Of a DNA stretch of 64,000 nucleotides, positions 1 through 10,133 are shown piece by piece. The DNA is taken from the NCBI GenBank assembly GCA_029706075.1, contig JAINUG010000039.1:5956001-6020000 (forward strand), in the 5' to 3' direction. Position numbers and translations under genes: made by a program. The notes beneath the pieces were generated by a model, which had not been told where the DNA came from, made no database searches, and was given only the letters and a program-made list of their open reading frames with translations. Positions within the stretch are counted from its first letter, which is position 1. Each line of letters opens with the position of its first letter. Origin of the DNA: Aldrovandia affinis. Its lineage: Eukaryota; Chordata; Actinopteri; Notacanthiformes; Halosauridae.

Positions 1-655
1 GCAGTCATTAATATATGAAAACATTTTCGTAGTCCTTTTTTGATATGCCAATGATAGGCCTACCTAAAAATCCCACGTGTTGCAACTCAATCATGTTTGA
101 AGCATGGGCATGCTTCCCTTTAAAATGTAGTCAGATTTTCTTGCTTTGAACAAAACGGCCACGCTAAGCCAATTTATGGCATCTTCGGTGTGCATAACTT
201 GTTTTTATTGAGGCCAAAACCTAAAAACCACAGCAGACACACACACATACTCACATACCTTATGATCTGTCTAATGAAATCTTAGACTTCCATGGTGAAA
301 CATGGCCAAGAGCCATTCAAATACCCATTTGGGTGATTATTACCTAAAACATCTCCTCATAGACCACTGACTGTGTTTGCATGCAGCTTTCACCAATTTA
401 TTCATTAGACACTCAATACTGGTCTTTTTTTTTGATGACCTCTATTTGAAATTGCCTTGAAAATCTCCTATTTTGTTTTACAACAATGACATTTATACAG
501 ACCTATGGGCAGCAGACCAGGGTCAAATAATTATTTGAAATACCCTTTTAACCCATTAGACACTAGTAAAATTCCTGCAGATTACTGACGGTTAAAAAAT
601 AATATTATATATTTTCACCAACACTCACATGATTGTTTGTGTTTGGTTAGGAACG
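1..655. other. Intergenic, no gene seen
   Basis: AT-rich sequence with no coding-like stretch and no repeat I can name. It ends where a minus-strand SINE fragment begins. Confidence 0.5.
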
Positions 656-787
656 TCTCATCTCATCTCATCTTCAGCCGCTTAATCCTAGTTAGGGTCG
701 CAGGGGGGCTGGAGCCTATCCCAGCATGCATTGGGGCGAGAGGCAGGAATACACCCTGGACAGGTCGCCAATCCATCGCAGGGAACT

Positions 788-793
<6 letters not shown>
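656..793 (-). repeat. 5'-truncated tRNA-type SINE (family A), minus strand
   Basis: The reverse complement matches the 3' half of the SINE copies at 1472, 3390 and 31101: the block reading CCCTGCGATGGATTGGCGA, the GGATAGGCTCCAGCC block and the AATAAGCGGCT terminus, followed by an (ATGAG)n-type tail that appears here as repeated TCTCA. It is truncated on its 5' side, where it runs into a CA/TA microsatellite. Confidence 0.8.
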
Positions 794-842
<49 letters not shown>

Positions 843-843
843 G
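794..843. repeat. Compound (CA)n(TA)n microsatellite
   Basis: About 14 CA units followed by about 11 TA units. It abuts the SINE fragment exactly where intact copies of that SINE carry a short GTGTGT segment, so it probably grew from that seed. Confidence 0.9.
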
Positions 844-1459
844 ATTATTTGTCATTGTTCTTTCCCAGTATGCTAATGATGCGTTATTCAAGTACAAACA
901 AAATACTGCAAAACTGGGATCGTACACTGTAATGTCATACGATTATGCCTGCAGTTTCTGTGGCAGCGGCGGGCATTTCTTAATACGGATGTTTCCTTGT
1001 TCCAGGTTGTGAGGCCATTCCCTTTGAAAATGGTATCGGTTCTCCATCTCACACTACAAATGTTGTTGTATGTTACTCCGACTGTGCTCGTATGACAGAG
1101 AACAAAACATTGTTTGGAGTCAGCCTCTTGGGAAGGAGTGGGGGAGGCCACAATTTTAATGCAATTAGACCATTGCTATGAAAAATTGAGCCTCTATGGT
1201 GTTAAAAATGGCTGCTAACAAGCCAACATCCATTCATTTGCAAACTTATGCCCCTCCCTTGCGTTCAAGAACATGCCTTCCTTGAGAGAAAACTAGCTGT
1301 TTCACCGGTACTGTTATCTCCTCCAAAGCAATAGTGTAGTCCATACAGAGAAATATTTGCCTAGCAAAAGATTGTTTAATAGTAAAAAGAGTAATTTTAA
1401 CAGCAAATGCAATTAAATCTGAGAACATTTCTCAAAAAATCCATAGTTATTGTTTTGAT
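844..1459. other. Intergenic, no gene seen
   Basis: No supported gene. Short open frames here lack splice context, coding-like codon use or recognisable protein similarity. Confidence 0.5.
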
Positions 1460-1471
1460 AACTTCTTGTTA

Positions 1472-1826
1472 GCCCCACGGTGGTGAAGTGGATAGCACTG
1501 TTCACAGCAAGAAGGTCTCGGGTTCGAATCCAGCCCGGGGGCCTTTCTGTGTGGAGTTTGCATGTTCTCCCCGTGTCCGCGTGGGTTTCCTCCGGGTACT
1601 CCGGTTTCCTCCCACAGTCCAAAAACATGCACGTTAGCCTAATTGGAGAGTCTAAATTGCTATAGGTATGAGTGCGTGAGTGAATGGTGTGTGTGTGCCC
1701 TGCGATGGATTGGCGACCTGTCCAGGGTTTATTCCTGCCTCTCGCCCCTATGCATGCTGGGATAGGCTCCAGCCCCCCCGCAACCCTGACCAGGAATAAG
1801 CGGCTTAGACAATGAGATGAGATGAG
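1472..1826 (+). repeat. Full-length tRNA-type SINE (family A) with 12-bp TSD
   Basis: Starts GCCCCACGGTGGTGAAGTGG, contains a pol III B-box-like GGTTCGAATCC about 50 bases in, and ends in (GATGA)n. Exact 12-bp target duplications AACTTCTTGTTA lie at 1460-1471 and 1827-1838. Homologous to the copies at 3390 and 31101. Fish genomes carry many tRNA-headed SINEs of this design; I do not assign a database name. Confidence 0.9.
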
Positions 1827-1838
1827 AACTTCTTGTTA

Positions 1839-3162
1839 TTGATAAGTGAGCTGCGCTATCAATATATGTATCATAAATTGTTTTCAAAATAAATGCTCTG
1901 CACGCAAGACACTGAAAGTTGCATACATCCTTTTCAACAAAGTTAATTACCAACTATTTCATCTGAGACAAGCAAAAACACTGACCTGTAAACTAGTCAA
2001 ATGGCGGAAAATGAGCATAGCTACTTACATCTGTCCCAAACTTAAAATGTTCAAATGTAGCTAGCCAGCCATCTTTCCAGTTGACAAATAAACAGATTGC
2101 ATGACGTTTAGCATCGCTGGATTTTGTCTGTTGATAGAAATCTTTATAATCATTTAATTTATGTGTTTACAGTGGGTCAAGTGAACCCCATAAGGTGCTT
2201 GCAAGAAGAGTAGAACTAGTCATTGCATGACGTGATGCCCCAACTTGTAACCCCGCTCTGACTCAATCCATTACTACTACTAATGCTACTACTACTAATA
2301 ATATAATACTAATAACAATGGTACACATAATACTTATTATGATGATGATGATTATTATTTCTATTATTGTGTATTGTCTTGAGCGCACTGCTGAAGACAG
2401 TCATTGCTTCCTGAGTTGTCTTTTACACTTCTGATCATATCCCGAATATGCTGAAAGTGAAACGGGGGGGGGGGGGGTGGTTAGTGAACGTGAATCTCTG
2501 TATGTTTTCCTGGTCGGGATCAGACGTTTGTTTGTGATTTTTGGGCCAGGCAGACATATTAATTCCCTTGCTCGTCTCGTTTAATTATAAAATAGGACTG
2601 AGAGAGAGAGTGCGGTTGCCCTATCGTCCTTGCCTGTCAGGGTTCAGCTGAACATCAAACCACACTTTCTGCTCAAGACCATTTGGAACATTTGATGTGA
2701 GGATGTCTGACTTCTTCAGACGTACCAAGTCACTCTCTGTGGATGATGACAACTGCAATATTTGCCAGCTGGATTTCTTTAGTATGGACACAAATACACC
2801 ATTGCATGTTTTGAATGGCGTGTCTGAAACGATGTTGAATCTCTCATAAAAAAATCTAAACCTGTTCCCGAATGCTTGAGGCTGCGTGTCTAAATCCCAG
2901 GTGCTCTTCTCTCTCTCCCTCTCACTGCGGTGCGAGTTTATCTGGCATCACTGTGCTCCTCTCTCCCTCACTATGGTGTGTTTACCTGTAGTTGTGTGCT
3001 GCACATTTACCTGGCATCGCTGCGCTTCACATGGGACGTGTCCCACAGAACGATGCACTGTGATTTCCCAGGTCCACTCTGCAGTTTCAGGTTCCATTGG
3101 CACATCTCATAGAGTAGTTCTACATGGATCATAACGTTTCAATATGGTTTGAGGGTTTGTTT
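1839..3162. other. Intergenic; poly-G run and trinucleotide-rich patch
   Basis: No supported gene. It holds TACTAC/TAATAA-rich sequence near 2270-2360 and an uninterrupted G run near 2464-2478. A 48-codon ATG frame at 2703-2849 contains a CxxC motif (DNCNICQLDF) but has no other support. Confidence 0.45.
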
Positions 3163-3389
3163 TCATTCTCACCCTTGTTTTACTAGCACCTTGTTGATTT
3201 CAGCTTCTTTGTCATGGGCTACTTAAATTTGGTCTGCGAGAGAGAAACACTCCTGTCGCATTATTTTCACTTCAGTTTTTTTGGTTTGCACGCACCTTTC
3301 ATGTAAAACCTTTTCACTTTCGTTGTGACTAAACAGGAAAGGAGTAAAGTATTACATGCTATTCATTTGGAGACAATAGACCCAGTGGA

Positions 3390-3756
3390 AGCGGCACGGT
3401 GGTGCAGTGGATAGCGCTGTCGCCTCACAGCAAGAAGGTCTCGGGTTCGAATCCAGGCCGGGGGCCTTTCTGTGCGGAGTTTGCATGTTCTCCCCGTGTC
3501 CACGTGGGTTTCCTCCGGGTACTCCGGTTTCCTCCCACAGTCCAAAGACATGCACGTTAGGCTAATTGGAGAGTCTAAATTGCCCGTAGGTATGAGTGTG
3601 TGAGTGAATGGTGTGTGTGCCCTGCGATGGATTGGCGAACTGTCCAGGGTGTATTCCTGCCTCTCGCCCGGAACGCATGCTGGGATAGGCTCCAGCACCC
3701 CCCCGCGACCCTGACCAGGAATAAGCGGCTTAGACAATGGATGGATGGATGGATGG
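3390..3756 (+). repeat. tRNA-type SINE (family A) with 14-bp TSD
   Basis: Same family as 1472-1826, with B-box-like GGTTCGAATCC and a (GGAT)n tail. Perfect target duplications ATAGACCCAGTGGA lie at 3376-3389 and 3757-3770. The homologous site in the second copy of the local duplication (about 6853-6868) is uninterrupted, with one base change, which confirms the insertion boundaries. Confidence 0.95.
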
Positions 3757-3861
3757 ATAGACCCAGTGGATATTTGGTCATCGAATCGAACACAGTAAGC
3801 GACAGCAGCAGCATTATCCTTCAATACGATATGATAAGAAATCTGTGTCACACAAACACAC

Positions 3862-3890
3862 TCACACACACACACACACACACACACACT
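3862..3890. repeat. (CA)n microsatellite in copy 1
   Basis: About 14 CA units followed by imperfect ACAAAC repeats to about 3960. The homologous tract in copy 2 is at 6958-6989 with a different unit number. Confidence 0.9.
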
Positions 3891-4384
3891 CTCCCTCACC
3901 TACACACAAACACACACTCACATGCACATAAACACAAACACAAACACAAACACAAACACGCAAACCACATGAACCATGACCATAGCCCGCCCGTGAGCTG
4001 AAAAAACAGATAATGCGCTTGAGGTGTGTGGAAGGGGATCTGCTCTGTATGCAGAGATTATGGTTACAGTTACACTAAAATCAAAAGTATTACACAATTA
4101 TCAAAACCTTACACTCAAGGAGCAAAACATCGGCCCAGATTTGCACCACTATAAGCACAATGTCAGCCTCACACTTTTTGCGAAACAATACACACAGTGA
4201 TTTGCAAAACACTAAACACACTTGTAAACACTAGACACAGAAGTATATCATGATGTCACTTCCTTGCAATTCCAAAGCACTGACTGTCAAATTATCACAC
4301 CTATGAGCCAATTGGTTAAACACAGCCATCAGGTGCGCAAACACATGATTGCTTAATTGTAGACACACCAATCAGGTTTAAGCA

Positions 4385-4391
4385 CTATAAA
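4385..4391 (+). promoter_or_regulatory. TATA box of the transposase gene
   Basis: TATAAAA-type motif about 40 bases upstream of the Kozak-like ACCAAAATGG start at 4427. Confidence 0.55.
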
Positions 4392-4426
4392 AATGCAGCA
4401 GGTGAGTTCATCTGTCTTCAACCAAA

Positions 4427-5501
4427 ATGGAAGGAGTCAGAAAAAGAAGAGTGAGGGTGAGAGGGGGAATCCACGGAGGAGGAGAAGGAGGTAGAGGAAG
4501 AGGAAGAGGCGGAGGCCATGCCAGAGGTAGAGGCCGAGGTGGAGGTAGAGGAAGAGGAAGACCTGAAGCAGGAGGAGAACGTGCTCAAAGAAGAAGAGGA
4601 CCAAATTTATCAAATGAAATTCGCGCAACACTAGTTGACCATGTTGTGAACCACGGATTGGCACTGAGGGAGGCTGGACTAAGAGTTCAGCCAAATCTTA
4701 GCAGATATACAGTGGCATCTGTCATTAGGACATTTCGACAAGGAAACAGGTTAAAACAAATCTGTCTACAGTTACAGTAATCAGCTGCTTATTGTATGCA
4801 CCATATCAGCACTTTTGATACCCCTTCCTGTGACATTTTACAGTAGGTTACCTGTATTTTTTTCTACATAGGATTGAGGGTCGAGAACGACAAGGAGAAA
4901 GGGGGCCCATATTCACGCAAGAACAAGAGAGAGAGATCATAAACATGGTTTTGGCCAATAATGCTATCAGACTCAGAGAAATTCAAGCCAACATTATCGG
5001 TGACCATGTCATTTTCAATAATGTCCATCAGGTCTCTCAGTCAACACTGGCACGCACCCTGAAAAGACATCAGGTTCAAATGAAACAATTTTATCGAGTG
5101 CCTTTTGAGCGGAATTCGGAGAGGGTCAAACAGCTGTGGCATGAGTATGTGGAGGTATGTATTATTCACTTTAGCACTGTGATGTTGCATACTGCATACG
5201 TAACCTTTTTACATGTAAATTTACTGTATACTAGATCTATGCTGAACTACACAATCTTGTCTTTCACTGTATTTCAGAGAGTTTTACAGATGGATGCTGA
5301 GGAAATGAATTCATATACATAGATAAGGCAGGGTTCAACCTCACAAAAGCAAGAAGGAGAGGCAGAAATATCATTGGTGTGCAAGGATGGATTCGACATT
5401 CAAGATGGTTCTTCACACGTTGTCTTGCCAATGAGGATATCGCCTGTGATGTTGATGAAATTCTCTGGCCAGATCCAGCTAGGCGAAGAGATAATGTGTA
5501 G
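4427..5501 (+). pseudogene. Spliced DDE transposase remnant (two introns, frameshift, core deletion)
   Basis: Three exons are inferred: 4427-4749, 4872-5154 and 5278-5501. The splice pairs AACAG|GTTAAA...ACATAG and GGAG|GTATGT...TTTCAG keep frame across both introns. Exon 1 encodes an Arg/Gly-rich N-terminus (repeated RGRGR/GGG) and then helix-turn-helix-like sequence (NEIRATLVDHVV). Exon 2 continues with a second DNA-binding-like segment (TQEQEREIINMV). Exon 3 reaches YIDKAGFNL, which carries the first catalytic Asp of a DDE_3-type transposase, but a frameshift near 5307 precedes it. At about 5378 the sequence jumps from GRNIIG to QGWIRHSRWFF, so the block with the second Asp and the Glu is missing. 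The C-terminal ILWPDPARRRD is retained, with TAG at 5499-5501. I recognise the family from similar fish proteins. The copy cannot encode an active enzyme. Confidence 0.8.
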
Positions 5502-6121
5502 TATTTTCTGTACTATATATTCAGAATTTTTATTTTTAATTTTTTTTACTGTAATTGTAACCTGTACTGGATACAGTATTTTATGTTTGTCTGATATTTT
5601 CTGAGCTTACAGTGTTATGCACACTACTGTAGTAGCATGAAAACTGGGACTTGTTTTGTTGTGATTTTCCATGTTGACATGTTGACTGATTTGGGTATAT
5701 GGAGAGAAATAAATAATATTTTCATCAGTCTGCAGCATTGGTCTTGTGTAGTGTTTGGTGAATTTATTGTATATTTGCACTTTCTCTGTGTACTTCACTT
5801 ACAGTACTCCATCTACACTGAGAAGTAGAATTGCTAAAAGTGTTTTAGGTTAGCAACAGCAGTGTGTAACTGGTTCAAACAGAATTAAGTCATATGAAAC
5901 GTGTGTGGTTCATATTATATAGTAACAAAATATGCAGTGTATAGTTTTTACAAGAGTGTTTTATTTTGCAATGGATCTGAGGTGTTCTGCTAATTGGGTG
6001 TGTGGTTGTGCTAATTGTGTGTTGTCTTTTGAAAAACCGGGCCCTGTTTTCAAAATCATGCTTAAGCAATCGAAAAAAACTGTAAAATGGCCACACTGGG
6101 GCCTTGATGTCATTCTTGGGG

Positions 6122-6956
6122 TCATTCTCACCCTTGTTTTACTAGCACCTTGTTGATTTCAGCTTCTTTGTCATGGGCTACTTAAATCCCGGCTGCGAGA
6201 GAGAAACTGTCGCATTATTTTCACTTCAGTTTTTTTGGTTTTTTTGGTTTGCACGCACCTTTCATGTAAAACCTTTTCACTTTCGTTGTGACTAAACAGG
6301 AAATAAGTAAAGCCGCCCAAGCAAAGGTTACCACCGGCAACAAAAATCACCAAGGCTAAACCTGTCATAGCTGACCAATGACCAATGACTATGATTACAC
6401 TTGCCAAAGTGACCGAAATCAACAAGGCTAAACCTATTGGCTTTATTTTCCATCTGTGTGCATGTACAATACATGCATGAACATGTAGAGAAGGCTTGGC
6501 TCCAATTTTAATGCTGCAGCCAGTGGAGGGCAGCAGTGTGTCCCGAGTGGTTAAACTGGACTCCCCGCCTGAAGGCTCCACATCCTCTCTGAGTGGGTAA
6601 ACTGGGCCCCCTGTCTGACAGTGGCAGGTCCAGACCACTTTAACAGGGGTGGCCCAAGAATGGCACAGAACCACACAGGGGGGGACATTCAAAATGTAAT
6701 ACATTTGAAAAGATGTGATTGATAACCTAATAACCTATCAAGAGCCAGATGAAGTAGGGTGGCCAACCAAATTTCTGTGGGGCAAGTGCCCCCAGTTTGG
6801 AATAATCACATTTGCAGTCTACTGTGTTTTACATGCTATTCATTTGGAGACAACAGACCCAGTGGATATTTGGTCATCGAATTGAACACAGTAACTGACA
6901 GCAGCAGCATTATCCTTCAATATGATACGATAAGAAATCTGTGTCACACAAACACA

Positions 6957-6991
<35 letters not shown>

Positions 6992-7170
6992 CCTCACCTA
7001 CACACAAACACACACTCACATGCACATAAACTCAAACACAAACACGCAAACCACATGAACCATGACCATAGCCCGCCCGTGATCTAAAATTGTCTCACAG
7101 ATAATGCGCTTGAGGTGTGTGGAAGGGGATCTGCTCTGTATGCAGAGATTATGGTTAAAATTGCCACACT
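6122..7170 (+). repeat. Tandem duplication, copy 2 (empty-site copy)
   Basis: Homologous to copy 1 starting at 3163. It carries an extra block (about 6312-6827) not present in copy 1, and has neither the SINE nor the transposon. Around 6853-6868 it shows the pre-insertion SINE target, and around 7145-7170 the pre-insertion transposon target. Confidence 0.88.
6958..6989. repeat. (CA)n microsatellite in copy 2
   Basis: Paralogous to the tract at 3862; length differs between copies. Confidence 0.9.
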
Positions 7171-7235
7171 GGTTAAAATGGCCACTCTTTTGTTTGTGTG
7201 GTGTGCCTGTGGATTTTTTTTTACTGCAAATTTCT

Positions 7236-7604
7236 CCCACTTCCCCTCAAACCCCCTTAAACCCTCTCCCACCCCATCAAACCCCCTTAAACCCTCTCCC
7301 ACTTCCCCTCAAACCCCCTCAAACCCTCTCACACCCCATCAAACCCCCTTAAACCCTCTCACACCCCATCAAACCCCCTTAAACCCTCTCACACCCCATC
7401 AAACCCCCTTAAACCCTCTCACACCCCATCAAACCCCCTTAAACCCTCTCCCACTTCCCCTCAAACCCCATTAAACCCTCTCACACCCCATCAAACCCCC
7501 TTAAACCCTCTCACACCCCATCAAACCCCCTTAAAACCCTCTCACACCCCATCAAACCCCCTCAAACCCTCTCACACCCCATCAAACCCCCTTAAACCCT
7601 CTCA
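7236..7604. repeat. 29-bp C-rich minisatellite
   Basis: About 12-13 units built from CTTAAACCCTCTC plus ACCCCATCAAACCCC. One strand is almost free of G, and 29 is not a multiple of three. A chance frame through part of it reads repeated PHQTPLNPL; this is a translation of the repeat, not a gene. Confidence 0.95.
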
Positions 7605-7696
7605 TTTTTTTATTTTGTATTTTCAATATACACAGAGAAATACATTTCTTCTCACAACAAAATGCTTCAACAACAACTGTGTCCTGGATTGGTGAT

Positions 7697-7945
7697 GAAC
7701 ACACACACACGCACACGCACACACAGTTGCCTTGTGGCAGATAGGCTTATTCTGCCCAGCTGCTCCTGCAGCTGTGTGTGTTTACTGCTGCTGGCCCTGT
7801 TACCCAGTTTTATGTACATGTGATATGTGTATGTGTGAGAGAGAGAGAGTATGTGTGTGGGTGTGTGAGAGTGTGTGTGCGTATGTATGAGAGTGTGTGT
7901 GGGTGACAAAGTGTGAGAGTCTGCGTGTGTTCACGTGCCTGCGTG

Positions 7946-7985
<40 letters not shown>

Positions 7986-8090
7986 TGTGTGTGAGAGAGT
8001 GTGTGTGTGTGTGAGACAGAGACAGTGTGTTTGTGTAGGTGTGTGTGTGTGTGTGTGTGTGTATGTGAGAGTGTGTGTGTGTGCATGCAA
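7697..8090. repeat. Complex GT/CA-rich microsatellite region
   Basis: Imperfect CA tracts near 7700-7725 are followed by interrupted GT/GA tracts from 7820 to 8087, including about 18 uninterrupted GT units near 7950-7984. Confidence 0.9.
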
Positions 8091-8524
8091 TAATTTGTTT
8101 GTGTTAAATTGTTAAATTGTGCTGCCTGCCTCTTTCCAATGTGCATCTGGATTATATGCTGTACCCTTTTTATTCAGTGTGCTCACTGCTGCCACCTGCT
8201 GTGCAGTCTGTTACATGTTTCAGGCCTAATTTTCACACATAGAGAGTTGGTGTGTCCATTGAAGGAGCATTTGTCAATAATCTGATATTTTGATGATGTA
8301 CAGCAATGTTTCCACAGGCGCAGTCAGACTCTGGATGACGGTGATGTCTCTGGACCTCTTAGCTGTGTTGGAGAGGGAGTGGATAGTTATCAGCCAAATT
8401 AAAAACATACAGAAGCTGCAAAAATATTCTCTGTACACAAACTGCATGTCTGTGTGCCCAAGAGCAGCAGTTTGGGGGCAGGGCCAGGGATGGAGACAGG
8501 CTATAAATTGCCTCCCTGCCCCAG

Positions 8525-8671
8525 GACTTCTTCCTCCAGACAGGGCCAGGCTTCCAGGACCAACTGCGTGTGGAAAAGAGTGGTCTGTGGGCCTACCAGC
8601 TGACCCTGACCCCCCTGCGGCCCACAGACCTGGGGCAGGTGCTGGACTGGAGTCTCCAGGCAAACCGGTGA
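8525..8671 (+). other. Orphan coding-like block, possible terminal exon of unknown protein
   Basis: A 48-codon frame beginning right after a good 3' splice site (CTCCCTGCCCCAG, ending 8524) and ending in TGA at 8669-8671. Codon use is strongly coding-like: CTG for most Leu, and C or G in most third positions. The peptide begins DFFLQTGPGFQDQLRV and continues GLWAYQLTLTPLRP. I do not recognise the family. There is no ATG in frame, so it would need upstream exons, none of which I could identify. Alternatives are a decayed gene fragment or chance. Confidence 0.35.
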
Positions 8672-8754
8672 CCAGACCTGTAGAATCATTTTATATATAT
8701 TATACCAGACCGGGTGTTCCGGGCGCAATACATTTTCCGAGAGCAGCGTCGACA

Positions 8755-8955
8755 GAACCATGACAGAAAATTCGCACCGGTCCGGGAGAGAGCGAAAAGA
8801 GAACCATCCAGCCCCACTGGTCTGACCAAGAACAACAGAACCATGCTTGCGGTCCGAGAGAGCAAGAGAACCATGCCCACTGTCTGAAAGAACAACAGAA
8901 CCATGCTTGGGATCCTTGGGATCCGAGAGGGTAACAGAACCATGCTTACTGTCTG
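8755..8955. repeat. Degenerate about 30-bp minisatellite (part 1)
   Basis: Repeats of a unit containing AGAGAGCAACAGAACCATGC. The array resumes at 9436-9490 and 10129-10150 after two mobile-element insertions. Confidence 0.75.
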
Positions 8956-9435
8956 TAATAATGCCATAATGCTACTGGCTATAGCACTGCTTTTTTTTCT
9001 GACTGCATGTTCTCTTCTCTGCCTCGGCACCTGCCCCCGAGCCCTAGATCCTGCGAGAAGTGTGAGCTGCCCCCATCAACCCTCACCCCACGCCTACCCT
9101 AGTTCCTGGATTTGGACCACATTCACATGGTTTAGCCCCCCACTGACTACCTAACTCAGGAGGCACAAAGTCTTTCAGCCCTGAGTCACCTTGGACTGAC
9201 CATGATACAGTCTTTTTGGACACACCCTGTGCCAGCCAGAAGAGGATGGGCTTCCCCCCTTTTAGTCTGGTTCCTCCCAAGGTTTCTCCCTATCAAGGGA
9301 GTTTTTCCTTGTCACTGTTGGCTTTAGACTTGCTTTTGGGGTGGTCTAGGCCTGGGTTCCCCCTCTGTTAAGCGTTTTGTGATAATTCAATTGTGAAAAG
9401 CGCTATACAAATAAATTTGATTTGATTTGATTTGA
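8956..9435 (+). mobile_element. LINE-like 3' tail with 9-bp TSD
   Basis: A 480-bp insertion ending in GCGCTATACAAATAAATTTG and a (TTTGA)n tail, characteristic of fish L2-type LINE 3' ends and the SINEs that borrow them. Flanked by TACTGTCTG at 8947-8955 and 9436-9444. A related tail is at 43918-44455. No reverse-transcriptase coding is visible. Confidence 0.8.
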
Positions 9436-9490
9436 TACTGTCTGAGAGAGCAACAGAACCATGCTTGAAGTGCGAGAGAGTAACAGAACC

Positions 9491-10128
9491 TGTCAGGAAC
9501 GGAGTAGGAAAACCAGGCGCGGACCCAGAAATGCAATAATGTCCTTTATTGTGTAAAAAACAGGCAATGGTCAAACAGGAGCAATCAGGGCAATACAGGC
9601 ATCCAAAGAGTGGTCGGGGACAGGCAAAGTTCGTTCCAGGCTTCAGGTGTGTCAGAGGCAGGCAAGACGTGGTCAATGGGCAGGCGGAGGTCGATAACGG
9701 GAAATCAGTCCAGGGAACACAGAGAGGAGCGGGACTGGAACCACAAGGAGCACGAACAGGGAGGTCGGGAACGAGACTGGGATACAGATGAACACAGGAG
9801 CACGAACAAAAACAAGATGAAACAAACCACAGGTAAACAGCGAAAATGCTAGAGAGTTGCGTAGGCATAAGCAAAGCACAAGACAATCTGGCAATGAACA
9901 TGGGAAAACGCACAGCTTATATACATTTAGACATAACAAGAAACAATCAGGAATTAACACGAACGCAGCTGACTGCAATCAGACACATAAGGAATAAGTG
10001 AAAACGATAATACAATGACGAGACTGGAAACAGGTAAGCGAAGGTAAAAACACGGACCGGACAACAAGGAAAACATGGAATAAACTACAAACACCTAATT
10101 ACGGGGAACATAAACACGAGATGTGACA
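9491..10128 (-). mobile_element. Solo LTR, Gypsy-like, minus orientation
   Basis: A 638-bp segment with TGTCA...TGACA ends and exact 5-bp target duplications GAACC at 9486-9490 and 10129-10133. On the minus strand it has a TATATAAG box near 9920 followed downstream by AATAAAGG near 9545, the order expected in an LTR. There is no internal retroelement sequence on either side, so this is a solo LTR left by recombination. Confidence 0.9.
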
Positions 10129-10133
10129 GAACC

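Larger units (their letters stand above)
4067..6082 (+). mobile_element. Tc1/mariner-superfamily-like DNA transposon, internally deleted
   Basis: A 2016-bp element with CAGT...ACTG ends, flanked by the TA dinucleotide (4065-4066 and 6083-6084) as expected for TA-targeting IS630/Tc1/mariner elements. Removing it and one TA rejoins flanks that match the uninterrupted paralogous site at about 7145-7170 with one mismatch. It contains a decayed multi-exon transposase gene (4427-5501) preceded by a TATAAAA box. The extended terminal inverted repeats are weak beyond the first six bases, so the element is old or its ends are divergent. Confidence 0.9.
3163..6121 (+). repeat. Tandem duplication, copy 1 (with two later insertions)
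   Basis: Copy 1 starts at TCATTCTCACCCTTG (3163) and is homologous to 6122-7170. Shared blocks are the region beginning ACTAGCACCTTGTTG, the block starting ACATGCTATTCATTTGG, a CA-rich stretch, and the block ending GCAGAGATTATGGTTA (to 4066), resuming at 6083. Copy 1 carries a SINE (3390-3756) and a TA-flanked DNA transposon (4067-6082) absent from copy 2. It lacks about 515 bp that copy 2 has at about 6312-6827. Confidence 0.88.

Noticed and set aside
4437..4694. Minus-strand Leu/Phe-rich frame resembling a membrane protein
   Set aside because: It is the antisense of the Arg/Gly-rich transposase N-terminus.
7115..7474. Open frame with PHQTPLNPL repeats, resembling a proline-rich protein
   Set aside because: It is a translation of the 29-bp minisatellite. 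29 is not a multiple of three and the frame has no start context or homology.
9368..9978. Long frames on both strands around 9.4-10 kb
   Set aside because: They lie inside the solo LTR (9491-10128) and the LINE-like tail, with no protein signature.
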